A stretch of 64,000 nucleotides of DNA from Lacipirellulaceae bacterium (GTDB lineage: Bacteria; Planctomycetota; Planctomycetia; Pirellulales; Lacipirellulaceae), in NCBI GenBank assembly GCA_040218535.1, contig JAVJRG010000005.1, forward strand, positions 310,001 to 374,000. Reading direction: 5' to 3'. Both the position numbers and the translations under genes were made by a program. Positions within the stretch are counted from its first letter, which is position 1, and each line of letters starts with the position of its first letter. Below, piece by piece: positions 29,536-36,883 of this stretch. Under the pieces are notes generated by a model. That model was given only the letters and a program-made list of their open reading frames with translations. It ran no database searches and was not told the origin of the DNA.

Positions 29536-29910
29536 ATGGCAACCGCGAATGTACCAACCGAAACCGATCCCAACGTTGAGCGTTGGCTGCGTCTCGGCAT
29601 TCCTGCATTCGGACTTGTTCTGCTGTCTAGCTTTCCACTATGGCACATTATTTTCGTTCCGGTAATCCTGTTGATGGCGTTCTTCATCCAGCTACAGGTT
29701 TTCCACACGCGTTCGCTTGCAAAGTCGTTTTGGATGTCGACGTATTTGCGCGGAGACAGTCCCATTCGCGAAAAATTACAGCATTCACCATTTATCCACT
29801 GGCTATCTTGGATGGTTGCGTTCCCTCTTGCGCTCATTACTTACATCACCCTTTACGGATACGATTGGCTTGACTGCATTGCGATTGCGTTTGCAATCTG
29901 GGGCGCGTGA
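29536..29910 (+). CDS. Membrane protein, N-terminal part of an ORF interrupted by in-frame TGA
   Basis: 124 residues with a GGAGA ribosome site before the ATG. Three to four hydrophobic helices (IPAFGLVLLSSFPLWHIIFV, VILLMAFFIQLQVF, LSWMVAFPLALITYITLYGY, CIAIAFAIWGA). No family recognised. The frame is stopped by TGA at 29908-29910 but remains open beyond it and runs straight into the next listed ORF in the same frame (13 further codons, ELHSLISKPIDSN, then the next start). Base content is clearly AT-richer than the flanking ppdK and MATE genes. First unit of a small island that ends in an attC-like site. Confidence 0.7.
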   Translation: MATANVPTETDPNVERWLRLGIPAFGLVLLSSFPLWHIIFVPVILLMAFFIQLQVFHTRSLAKSFWMSTYLRGDSPIREKLQHSPFIHWLSWMVAFPLALITYITLYGYDWLDCIAIAFAIWGA

Positions 29911-29949
29911 GAACTTCACTCGCTCATTTCCAAGCCCATCGACTCAAAC

Positions 29950-30318
29950 TTGAATGACGATTTGCTTGAACTAGCCCATCTAAAAGTCTATTACTGGATC
30001 GCGATTATCTGCACACTCGGATGCTTGGCGACAATCAGCATTGCTAAAGGCTTTAGCACGGACTACTCTGGATATTCAAGCAACTCAATAGCAACCCAAG
30101 TGATCGAGGAAATCAAACACCCGGTCGATTTTGTACAGCATTGTAGTCGGACAATTAGGTTTTCCGAATTGCAACTTTTAAGGATTCGCGACATCGTTGG
30201 CCTCCCCTACGGGTGGGTGCTCTACATGTTTTTTCTGATCCCAAATGCTTTGCCAGCATTCGGGCTTGTTACGCTTTTTGAGGGCGTTGGGCGTTCGCTC
30301 GACGAAACACCAGAATGA
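29950..30318 (+). CDS. Membrane protein, C-terminal continuation of the interrupted ORF
   Basis: 122 residues if read from the TTG at 29950; in truth the frame is open back to 29911, directly after the TGA of the previous ORF. Two hydrophobic helices (VYYWIAIICTLGCLATISIA, LPYGWVLYMFFLIPNALPAF). No family recognised. Either the second half of a 260-residue protein broken by a CGA to TGA change, or a separately translated piece. Its stop overlaps the next gene's ATG by four bases (ATGA). Confidence 0.6.
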   Translation: MNDDLLELAHLKVYYWIAIICTLGCLATISIAKGFSTDYSGYSSNSIATQVIEEIKHPVDFVQHCSRTIRFSELQLLRIRDIVGLPYGWVLYMFFLIPNALPAFGLVTLFEGVGRSLDETPE

Positions 30319-30539
30319 AAATTGCTGTCCTTGGGCTGGCTTGTATGTTGCTTGCGCAGCAAGACGGATGTGCCCCCGTCGATGACGTAAAAAAAGCAGC
30401 TGAGTACAAACGTCAAGCTGACGAAGCGATTGCTGCTGCCCGCAAAGCCGAGGCAGAGGCACGCCAAGCTGCGGAGACTGCAAAAAATGAGCTAAACTCC
30501 GAGCGTGAGGCACTTCGCCGACTTTATACGGAAGACTAG
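30315..30539 (+). CDS. Small secreted coiled-coil protein, possible lipoprotein
   Basis: 74 residues. N-terminus MKIAVLGLACMLLAQQDGCAP looks like a signal sequence with a Cys at 19, but the residues before it (QQDG) are not a good lipobox, so lipid anchoring is uncertain. The rest is an Ala/Glu/Lys coiled coil (KRQADEAIAAARKAEAEARQ). It is reminiscent of small Lpp/Pal-type spacer proteins, without evidence of homology. Start overlaps the previous stop by 4 bp, so translation is probably coupled. Its stop lies only 6 bp before the attC-like site, the usual position in an integron gene cassette. Confidence 0.65.
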   Translation: MKIAVLGLACMLLAQQDGCAPVDDVKKAAEYKRQADEAIAAARKAEAEARQAAETAKNELNSEREALRRLYTED

Positions 30540-30545
30540 AACGGC

Positions 30546-30637
30546 GGATAACAATGCGTTGTACCGGAGCCGCCGGGCCTAGCGTTTTCGGCAATGGAAA
30601 ATCTATCGCGGCGGCCCAGTGAACGCTTCCGTTAGTT
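30546..30637 (+). mobile_element. attC-like integron recombination site
   Basis: About 92 bp that folds like an integron attC. The outer arms are TAAC (30549-30552) with GTTA (30631-30634), GCGTT (30556-30560) with AACGC (30622-30626), then GG-A-GCCGCCG on the left against CGGCGGC-CC on the right with a single extra base on one strand, as attC sites have extrahelical bases. The right box reads GTTAGTT, close to the consensus GTTRRRY with crossover after G. The central part is variable (TAGCGTTTTCGGCAATGG). It begins 6 bp after the stop of the coupled ORF module. No integrase gene and no second attC were found in the window, so it is a lone site or remnant. Confidence 0.6.
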
Positions 30638-30760
30638 ACCTCAGTTTCATCGTGCATGACACAAAAAGCCTCGCACTCGTTCAGCAATCCTGCTAACCCT
30701 GGTCTCTGCAGCGGCCCAAAGCTGCAAAGACATCCAACGGTCAATCTTAGAGTGCCCAAA

Positions 30761-32251
30761 CTATAGTTCGTTGCCCATAACAATCGGCACTTCTTCCATA
30801 GCGGCTCCCTCGAGCGAAAAGTCGCTGTGCTCCTCCGCTGTAGTGCCCACTCTTTGCTGCTCAATCACCCGCATCTTTCGCCACTGCCCCTGAATAAACC
30901 GCCGGAAGAAGATGATCCCTAAGCACCAGATCCACACCGTCACGGCGATCCACGATTCGTAGATACCCAGTTTGAGCACGTCGATCGTCAACCAACTGAT
31001 GAGGGCGAGCAAGCTGGCCATTACCAGGCTGACGCGCAGGATGAAGCGTGTGTCGCCAGCGCCTTTCAGGGCGGACGAAAACACAATCAGCATCGCATCG
31101 AACAGGTTGTAAGCCGCCACGAAGCAGAGCAGGTTGGCGGCCATTGTGCGTAGCTCGGGCGAGACTTTCTTATCCCCTTCGAAAAAGCCCATCAAGAAAA
31201 CGTCGGGCGTGAGGACATAGAACACCGACAGGATCGCGATGTAACCCACGCCGATGTGCAGCGAGGTCCAAGTCGCCCGCGTAGCCAAATCTTCACGGTT
31301 TTCGCCCAATCGCTGACCGACCAAAATGCTAGCCGCCATGCCGAAGCCGAACACTGGCATGAAGGCTAGCGTGCTGACGCTGAAAGCCATCGTCGTCGCT
31401 TCGGCTTCCAGCGTGCCGAGCTTTCCGATGAGCAGGATGAAGATCGTAAAGCCCATGACGTCGAGCAGCATTTGCGCCCCGCATGGTCCGCCGTAGTAGG
31501 CCAGTCGTCCGAACAGTTCTCGGTCAAAGCGATAGCCGCTGAGCGTATTGAACTGCTGGCGATTCTGCCGCTTGAGCATGAGTAAGAAGTAGATGGCCAC
31601 CTTCAGCCACAACGAAACGACCGTCGCCCAGCCGGCGCCGGCAATGCCCAAAGCGGGAAAGCCCGCGTAGCCAAAGATCCACAGATAGTCGAGCAATAAG
31701 TTCACCGCAACGACCGTTGTGTCAACGTACATGACGACACGGGTTTTTCCTCGTCCGCTGTAGAAGCAGGAGAGTGCCGTGGCGACCACCATGCCGGGCC
31801 CGCCAAAGCAGAGGATTTGAAAGTACTCGATTTCCTGCGTCAGGATTTCTTCGCTATGGCCCGCCAAGCCAAACAGCCAGGGTGCAAACGGATAGACGGC
31901 TGCCGCTAGTAGGAAGGATGTCAACGCAAACCAGAAGCTCTGCCAGACCGAAGCACCGATCCGCAACGGCTGCCCGTCGCCAAAGTATTGGGAGACGAAG
32001 GTGTTCGCGTAGCTGCAGATTCCCAGATGGAAGCAGAAGACAACAAACCAACTGGTCCCGGCAAAAAAAGCGGCTGCCATGGCAGCCCCGGAAACCTGAA
32101 ACAGAAACATGCGGTCGATGAAAGTCATCACCGTCCACGAGAGACTGGAGACGACCAGCGGCATCGCCACCACGAGCACCTCGCGCCCTCCGCAAGCACG
32201 CGACCACCAAGTGCCAGCATCCTGCTGTGATTCAGAGTTGATGGAGGACAT
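30761..32251 (-). CDS. MATE-family multidrug/toxin efflux transporter
   Basis: About 497 residues from the ATG at 32251 (MSSINSESQQ); the frame runs further upstream without a convincing ribosome site. Twelve hydrophobic helices; MATE-type features include AMPLVVSSLSWTVMTFIDRMFL in helix 1, QYFGDGQPLRIGASV after helix 2, and FGMAASILVGQRLGENREDLA at the start of the second half. These exporters use H+ or Na+ gradients to expel cationic compounds. Lies immediately past the attC-like site and is transcribed toward it. Regulator not evident. Confidence 0.92.
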   Translation of the reverse strand: MSSINSESQQDAGTWWSRACGGREVLVVAMPLVVSSLSWTVMTFIDRMFLFQVSGAAMAAAFFAGTSWFVVFCFHLGICSYANTFVSQYFGDGQPLRIGASVWQSFWFALTSFLLAAAVYPFAPWLFGLAGHSEEILTQEIEYFQILCFGGPGMVVATALSCFYSGRGKTRVVMYVDTTVVAVNLLLDYLWIFGYAGFPALGIAGAGWATVVSLWLKVAIYFLLMLKRQNRQQFNTLSGYRFDRELFGRLAYYGGPCGAQMLLDVMGFTIFILLIGKLGTLEAEATTMAFSVSTLAFMPVFGFGMAASILVGQRLGENREDLATRATWTSLHIGVGYIAILSVFYVLTPDVFLMGFFEGDKKVSPELRTMAANLLCFVAAYNLFDAMLIVFSSALKGAGDTRFILRVSLVMASLLALISWLTIDVLKLGIYESWIAVTVWIWCLGIIFFRRFIQGQWRKMRVIEQQRVGTTAEEHSDFSLEGAAMEEVPIVMGNEL

Positions 32252-32688
32252 TGGGAGGCCTGTTCCGAGAGATCCGTCCAGGAAGGGGGGAGTTGCCCAT
32301 CGTAGCCGATTGTTGGAGGCAACCGCGAGCGCTGACCCCAAGACACGCGACGAAGGATTAAGTTCACCCTAATGACGATCTGGTCGCTACGATTGATTCC
32401 TCGCGAAAATGGCCGCCGATTTCGCTAAAATAAGAAGTCTTAGCCACAAGTCCGTGGCGACGACACACGCGGCGAACCCGAAAGCAGCTCTTTCGACAGT
32501 ACCGGACTTTTGCTTTTGCTCGCGCTAAGTCCTCGGAGCCGAGTCAATTGATGCACCGTAAATTGTTTTATCGTAATGGCTTGTGTCAATCCACTTGCTG
32601 GTCGGTCGGAGGGTTTTGCTCACGAAAAACGAAGCGAGCAAAAGAGCAAAACCTCTTCTTGTAGAGCCTGCAAGGTAATCAACAAGCG
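32252..32688. other. Intergenic stretch with hairpin upstream of IMPase-like gene
   Basis: 437 bp between the divergent MATE and IMPase-like genes. Its notable element is an inverted repeat, GAGGGTTTTGCTC (32609-32621) with GAGCAAAACCTC (32644-32655), one bulged base, loop of about 22, ending 33 bp before the ATG at 32689. This could occlude or regulate that start. Nothing gene-like otherwise. Confidence 0.5.
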
Positions 32689-33750
32689 ATGAAGATGACG
32701 GATGCCCGACAACACGATTGGCTTCTCGACCGGCTCCGCCGCGTTCACGATTGCATGCGAGATCGCGTCTTGGCAGCCTTTGAGTCGCATGGCAGTGGTG
32801 TGCTTAGCGAGATGGATAGCCAGACTGCCGCGCTAGAGGCGGGAGCGGGCGATGTTGTGTTCCCCATTGATCGGGTGAGCGAGGAGGAGCTCATCAAATT
32901 ACTAGAGGAAGAAGTCGCCGCCAAAGTTCCCATTGTCGTCGTTTGCGAAGGGCTTCCTGGAAATGGTGTCATGACCCTCCCCAGCGGAACGAAAGAGAGC
33001 GAAGCGAAGTGGCGAATCATCGTCGACCCGATCGACGGCACGCGGGGGCTGATGTATCAGAAACGACCTGGGTGGATTCTCACAGGAGTGGCTCCAAACA
33101 AAGGACCGGATACGACGTTGGCCGACATCGAGCTGGCCCTGATGACCGAGATCCCACTGCTCAAGCAGCACCTAAGCGACCAGCTTTGGGCTCGCCGAGG
33201 TGAAGGAGTCGCGGGAATCAGATGGCAACGGCTAAATGGGCAAGCCACACTGCTTGCGGTTTCGCCGTCCCAAGCGACCACCATCCGCCAAGGCTTCGCC
33301 ACCGTGTGCCGTTTCTTCCCAGGCGTTCGCGACGTCTTGGCGGCAATCGACGATGAGCTGATCGCTCGACTTCTCGGTAATCAACGCACCGACGAAGCCC
33401 GGGCCTTCGAGGACCAATACGCCTGCACAGGTGGACAAATCTACGGGCTGGCGACCGGCCAAGACCGCTTCGTCGCTGATCTACGTCCACTAATGCAACC
33501 GATCGCCGACGAGCGAAATCAGGGGTTAGGACATTGCTGCCACCCCTACGACATCTGCACGGCACTCATCGCTGAAGAGGCGGGCGTTGTAGTAAGAAGC
33601 CCGAGTGGAGAGAAGCTCAGCATTCCTCTCGACACAGAATCGAAGGTCGCGTGGGTTGGCTATGCAAATGATGATCTGCACAAGAGCATTGAACCTGAGC
33701 TGATCGCGATTCTAAATCAACGCAACCTCATTAAGAATCCTGGGCCGTGA
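32689..33750 (+). CDS. Inositol monophosphatase-family phosphatase
   Basis: 353 residues. The metal-binding motif is IIVDPIDGTRGLMYQKRPGW (canonical DPIDGT), with the second acidic site upstream in VVCEGLPGNG replacing the usual GEE, and a late PYDICTALIAEEAGV where the family has WD-x-AAG-x-L. So it is a divergent member; His-Pro-Tyr-Asp substitutes for the standard Trp-Asp. Substrate might be an inositol phosphate, fructose-1,6-bisphosphate or a nucleotide; not decidable. A second family member, of CysQ/HAL2 type, lies at 36884. Its stop codon lies within a dispersed inverted repeat. Confidence 0.85.
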   Translation: MKMTDARQHDWLLDRLRRVHDCMRDRVLAAFESHGSGVLSEMDSQTAALEAGAGDVVFPIDRVSEEELIKLLEEEVAAKVPIVVVCEGLPGNGVMTLPSGTKESEAKWRIIVDPIDGTRGLMYQKRPGWILTGVAPNKGPDTTLADIELALMTEIPLLKQHLSDQLWARRGEGVAGIRWQRLNGQATLLAVSPSQATTIRQGFATVCRFFPGVRDVLAAIDDELIARLLGNQRTDEARAFEDQYACTGGQIYGLATGQDRFVADLRPLMQPIADERNQGLGHCCHPYDICTALIAEEAGVVVRSPSGEKLSIPLDTESKVAWVGYANDDLHKSIEPELIAILNQRNLIKNPGP

Positions 33751-33813
33751 AGCGTAAGCTCTCGGGTCGAAGAGTGAGAGAGCTTCCGCCCGAGAGCTGA
33801 CGCTACTCGGCTC
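33749..33813. repeat. Inverted repeat, 'agcgtcagctctcggg' family
   Basis: Left arm 33749-33767 (GAAGCGTAAGCTCTCGGGT) and right arm 33788-33813 (CCCGAGAGCTGACGCTACT onward) share the core of the element at 21075-21148. It begins exactly at the stop codon of the preceding gene and may end its transcript. Confidence 0.75.
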
Positions 33814-33852
33814 TGAAATTTCCAGAATCCAAGGGGAGGGAACAATTCATGC

Positions 33853-33897
33853 AAAAAAAAACAGCGGCTCGATCCGCTTTCGCAAATCGAGCCGCTG
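33853..33897 (-). terminator. Rho-independent terminator of the YTV gene
   Basis: CAGCGGCTCGAT (33862-33873) pairs perfectly with ATCGAGCCGCTG (33886-33897) around a 12-base loop. Read on the minus strand the stem is followed by nine U residues (33853-33861), placing it about 80 bp past the YTV stop codon. Confidence 0.88.
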
Positions 33898-33977
33898 AGG
33901 GCTTTCAAGTTTTTTGACCAGGCTCACTTCGTCACAAAGGAAGCGCGGGGCCTAGCTAAACCATTCTTGCGGCAAAC

Positions 33978-35507
33978 TTAGTTGCAGCAGGAAGGGCAGC
34001 AAACGTTGACGGGTACCTGCTCGCAAACGATGCGGGGAACGCAACGAGTGACGGTGTAAGGTACCTTGCGGCAAACAGTCTTGCAGCACTGAACGGTCTT
34101 CTGTTCGCAGACAGGCTTGCATACGGTGTAGCAAACTGTCTTGGTGCGGCACTCAGGAACCATCTTGCACACCTTGTAGCAGCAAGTCTTGGTTTCTGGG
34201 ACCATCTTGCAAACTTTGTAGCAGCAGGTCTTGGTGCGGCACTCAGGGACCATGCGGCATACCTTGTAGCAGCAAGTCTTGGTCTCTGGGACCATCTTGC
34301 AAACCTTGTAGCAGCAGGTCTTGGTGCGGCACTCAGGAACCATGCGGCAAACCTTGTAGCAGCAGGTCTTGGTTTCAGGAACCATCTTGCAAACTTTGTA
34401 GCAGCAAGTTTTGGTCTCTGGGACCATCTTGCAAACCTTGTAGCAGCAAGTCTTGGTGCGGCACTCAGGAACCATGCGGCAAACCTTGTAGTTGCAAGTC
34501 TTGGTTTCAGGAACCATCTTGCAAACCTTGTAGCAAACCGTGCGGGTGCGTGGCTCGCAAACGGTCTTGCAGCATTGGATTTCCTTTGTGATGCACTCAG
34601 GTACCCAAACTCGCTTGCAGCAAGTTTTGTCTGGGCCTTTGCAAGTCAGAGTCTTGCAAGGACCAGGGCAGTAGACGCAGCGGCATTGAGCTGGGTCGTA
34701 CTGAAGCGTACCTGCTTCACGAACGGTCTTCGTGTAGGTCTTACCAGGAACGGTGTAGGATTGGTTTTCCCAGTGGCCGGATTGAACCTGGATGGTCTTC
34801 GTGTAAGGAACTTGCACGCGAACGTGGTAGGTTTCCTCACGCTGACGGGTTTCCCAAACGGGCTTGTTGACCGTGTACGTGCGAGTCTTGGTTTCCCAGA
34901 CAGGCTTCATGACGGTGTACTGCACCTCACGTTGGCGAGTTTCCCAAACAGGCTTGCACACAGTGTAGGTGCGCTGCTTGGTCTCCCAAACGGGCTTGCA
35001 GACCGTGTAGGTGCGCGTCTTGGTTTCCCAAACTGGCTTGCAAACGGTGTAGTTTACTTGGCGAGTTTTGGTTTCCCAGACAGGCTTGCACACGGTGTAA
35101 GTGCGAGTCTTGGTTTCCCAAACTGGCTTGCACACGGTGTACTGTACTTCCTTCTGGCGTGTTTCCCAGACAGGCTTGCACACGGTGTAAGTGCGAGTCT
35201 TGGTTTCCCAGACAGGCTTGTGCACAGTGTATTGAACCTCGCGGGTGCGTTGCTCAGGAACCATGCGTGTGACGTTAATCACCTTGTTCTCGACGACTTG
35301 ATCGTAGACCGTCTTGTACTTGGTGATCGTTTTTTGTTCGTAAACTTTTTTACGAACCGTTTTCATGCAGGTGTGGCTTTGCTGCTGATAGCTGCAAGGC
35401 ACACAACCGTTGTATCGGGCAGCTCCACAGTACCCCGCATCCGCCGCCGTTTGCAGCAGAGCGAGAGCACAGAGTGCGAGAGCCGATACTCCTAGCTTTG
35501 CTCTCAT
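33978..35507 (-). CDS. Cysteine-rich YTV-repeat cell-surface protein
   Basis: 509 residues, signal peptide SALALCALALLQTAADA. Strong ribosome site AAAGGAG. The protein is built from two tandem repeat arrays: nine copies of a 14-16 residue unit YTVCKPVWETKTRT (residues about 75-215), a linker with C.C and CPGPCKTLTCKGPDKTCC, then nine to ten copies of CYKVCKMVPETKTC / VPECRTKT (about 300-490). YTV proteins are a planctomycete family reported as part of the cysteine-rich cell envelope of Rhodopirellula; many Cys suggest disulphide cross-linking. The end (PVNVCCPSCCN) is Cys-dense. DNA repeats are near identical, so copy number may vary. A perfect terminator follows. Confidence 0.93.
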   Translation of the reverse strand: MRAKLGVSALALCALALLQTAADAGYCGAARYNGCVPCSYQQQSHTCMKTVRKKVYEQKTITKYKTVYDQVVENKVINVTRMVPEQRTREVQYTVHKPVWETKTRTYTVCKPVWETRQKEVQYTVCKPVWETKTRTYTVCKPVWETKTRQVNYTVCKPVWETKTRTYTVCKPVWETKQRTYTVCKPVWETRQREVQYTVMKPVWETKTRTYTVNKPVWETRQREETYHVRVQVPYTKTIQVQSGHWENQSYTVPGKTYTKTVREAGTLQYDPAQCRCVYCPGPCKTLTCKGPDKTCCKRVWVPECITKEIQCCKTVCEPRTRTVCYKVCKMVPETKTCNYKVCRMVPECRTKTCCYKVCKMVPETKTCCYKVCKMVPETKTCCYKVCRMVPECRTKTCCYKVCKMVPETKTCCYKVCRMVPECRTKTCCYKVCKMVPETKTCCYKVCKMVPECRTKTVCYTVCKPVCEQKTVQCCKTVCRKVPYTVTRCVPRIVCEQVPVNVCCPSCCN

Positions 35508-35963
35508 TGCTCGTCTCCTTTGGTTGAGTCCTAAAACTCGGTGTGAAAATGAATCGCCTGGTCAAAACGGGTAAGATGACCCGTCCTAAATTGATTCGGA
35601 CTGCATAGAGCCCCTGCCTTAGCTAGAACGTGTGGTTTTCCTGCATCATCCAAGGCTTCATGCTTGCACAATCGCTACCACCGGCGCGACGCATGTTGCC
35701 CAAACGAAACACTCAACGAGAGGAGCTGCGGAAGATGTCGCTGAGAGGAGCACTAGCGGTTTTGCCGAGCTTGCAGTTTGGAGTGATCGCGGCGAGCACT
35801 TTGTTCACTTGGGCAGCTCGCGAATGATCGTAAATCCTTACACAGCAAAGAGAATCGCTATTTCCGGCAGGTGCGAAATAGCTTGCTGGGGAGTGGCACC
35901 TCGTATAGAGTGGAATCAGCCTCGGCATTCCTATTTCTTGCTGTTCAGCTGTCAATCACAGGC
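35508..35963. other. Intergenic stretch between YTV gene and rex
   Basis: 456 bp without a credible gene (overlapping short frames lack protein-like patterns). Holds a perfect 8-bp inverted repeat, GCTATTTC (35857-35864) and GAAATAGC (35875-35882) with a 10-base spacer, about 80 bp before rex; an operator or hairpin. A 5-bp hairpin CGGGT/ACCCG lies near the YTV start. No clear Rex box (TTGTGAA-type) was found. Confidence 0.45.
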
Positions 35964-36650
35964 ATGAGTTCTTCCAAAGTCACGCCAACCTCAGTCTCCG
36001 TACCTGAAGCGGTCGTCAACCGTTTGAGCCTCTACCTGCGCGAACTGCAACACGTCGTGGCAGCGGGCAAACCGACGACCAGTAGTAGTCAGCTCGGGCG
36101 TCGATTGGGATTCACCGACGCCCAGGTCCGGAAAGACTTGGCCCACTTTGGGCACTTCGGTCATCCGGGGATCGGCTATCGCTGTGAGGAGCTCATCGAA
36201 GCTATCCGTTGTATTCTTGGCACCGACCGTCAGTGGCAGGTGGCCTTGGTGGGTGTTGGTAACCTCGGTCGAGCGTTGTTGGGTTATCGTGGTTTCGATC
36301 CGCAGGGATTCGAGATTGTCGCAGCCTTCGATGCAGAGCCTGAGAAGGTGGGGAAAGAGATCGAGTCCGTGCCGATCTACGACATCTCCAAGCTCGCAGA
36401 GGTCGTTGCCGAGAAGGACATCGAGCTTGGCATGGTGGCCGTCCCGGCGAAATTCGCTCAGGAAGTCGCCGACAAGTTGGTCAATGCCGGGATCACAGGC
36501 ATCGTCAACTTCGCTCCCGTAACACTCAAAGTTCCAGATGGGGTTAGTAAAGTAGGCGTTGATTTGGCTCGTGAGCTGGAGCAGGTCACCTTCGCAGTGG
36601 CTAATCGCCTGCGGGGCCAACTTGAGGCTCCTGTCGCAGATCCTGGATAA
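35964..36650 (+). CDS. rex: Redox-sensing transcriptional repressor Rex
   Basis: About 228 residues from the ATG at 35964 (MSSSKVTPTSV). N-terminal winged helix (VVNRLSLYLRELQHVV, SSQLGRRLGFTDAQVRKDLAHFG), then a Rossmann NAD(H) domain: VALVGVGNLGRALLGYRGF (residues about 90-108), GFEIVAAFDAEPEKVG. Rex binds DNA when NADH/NAD+ is low and represses anaerobic/fermentation genes. All landmark residues are present and length is normal. No obvious target operon sits next to it; tRNA-Gln follows downstream. Confidence 0.94.
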   Translation: MSSSKVTPTSVSVPEAVVNRLSLYLRELQHVVAAGKPTTSSSQLGRRLGFTDAQVRKDLAHFGHFGHPGIGYRCEELIEAIRCILGTDRQWQVALVGVGNLGRALLGYRGFDPQGFEIVAAFDAEPEKVGKEIESVPIYDISKLAEVVAEKDIELGMVAVPAKFAQEVADKLVNAGITGIVNFAPVTLKVPDGVSKVGVDLARELEQVTFAVANRLRGQLEAPVADPG

Positions 36651-36750
36651 TGCTCTCGTTTTGAGGGATACTTAGGTTAATCGGATAGGCCTATTCTCGG
36701 CTCTTACGAATACGTACACTAGGCTCTATGGGATAGCTAATCCCTACCAC

Positions 36751-36822
36751 TACCCCGTGGTGTAATCGGTAACACTGCAGGTTTTGATCCTGCCATTCTA
36801 GGTTCAAGTCCTAGCGGGGTAG
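36751..36822 (+). tRNA. tRNA-Gln (anticodon TTG)
   Basis: 72 bases. Acceptor TACCCCG (36751-36757) pairs with CGGGGTA (36815-36821); the anticodon arm is GCAGG-TTTTGAT-CCTGC with TTG at the anticodon position; the T arm is CTAGG-TTCAAGT-CCTAG with TTCAAGT loop. Discriminator G; 3' CCA is not encoded. The weak T-A first pair is normal for tRNA-Gln. A strong terminator follows 4 bases later. Confidence 0.95.
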
Positions 36823-36825
36823 CTT

Positions 36826-36858
36826 GCCGCTTGCGACCTAGCCGCAAGCGGCTTTTTT
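36826..36858 (+). terminator. Rho-independent terminator after tRNA-Gln
   Basis: GCCGCTTGCG (36826-36835) pairs with CGCAAGCGGC (36843-36852) around a 7-base loop, followed by TTTTTT (36853-36858). Ends transcription right after the tRNA. Confidence 0.9.
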
Positions 36859-36883
36859 AATGCCTGCTCAGTTCTGAATTCCA

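Noticed and set aside
29908-29910. TGA as selenocysteine codon
   Set aside because: The protein is a small membrane protein with no known selenoprotein similarity and no obvious downstream stem-loop right after the TGA; a nonsense change is simpler.
30178-30864. 228-codon minus-strand frame across the attC-like site
   Set aside because: Opposes three plus-strand ORFs with better coding features and would read through the attC palindrome; chance frame.
34575-35495. 306-codon plus-strand frame opposite the YTV gene
   Set aside because: It is the antisense of highly regular repeats, which keeps a frame open by chance; composition (FPNRLAHSV repeats) follows the repeat period and there is no ribosome site.
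33978-35507. CRISPR-like direct repeats
   Set aside because: Repeats are 42-48 bp, contiguous without unique spacers, and encode an in-frame secreted protein.
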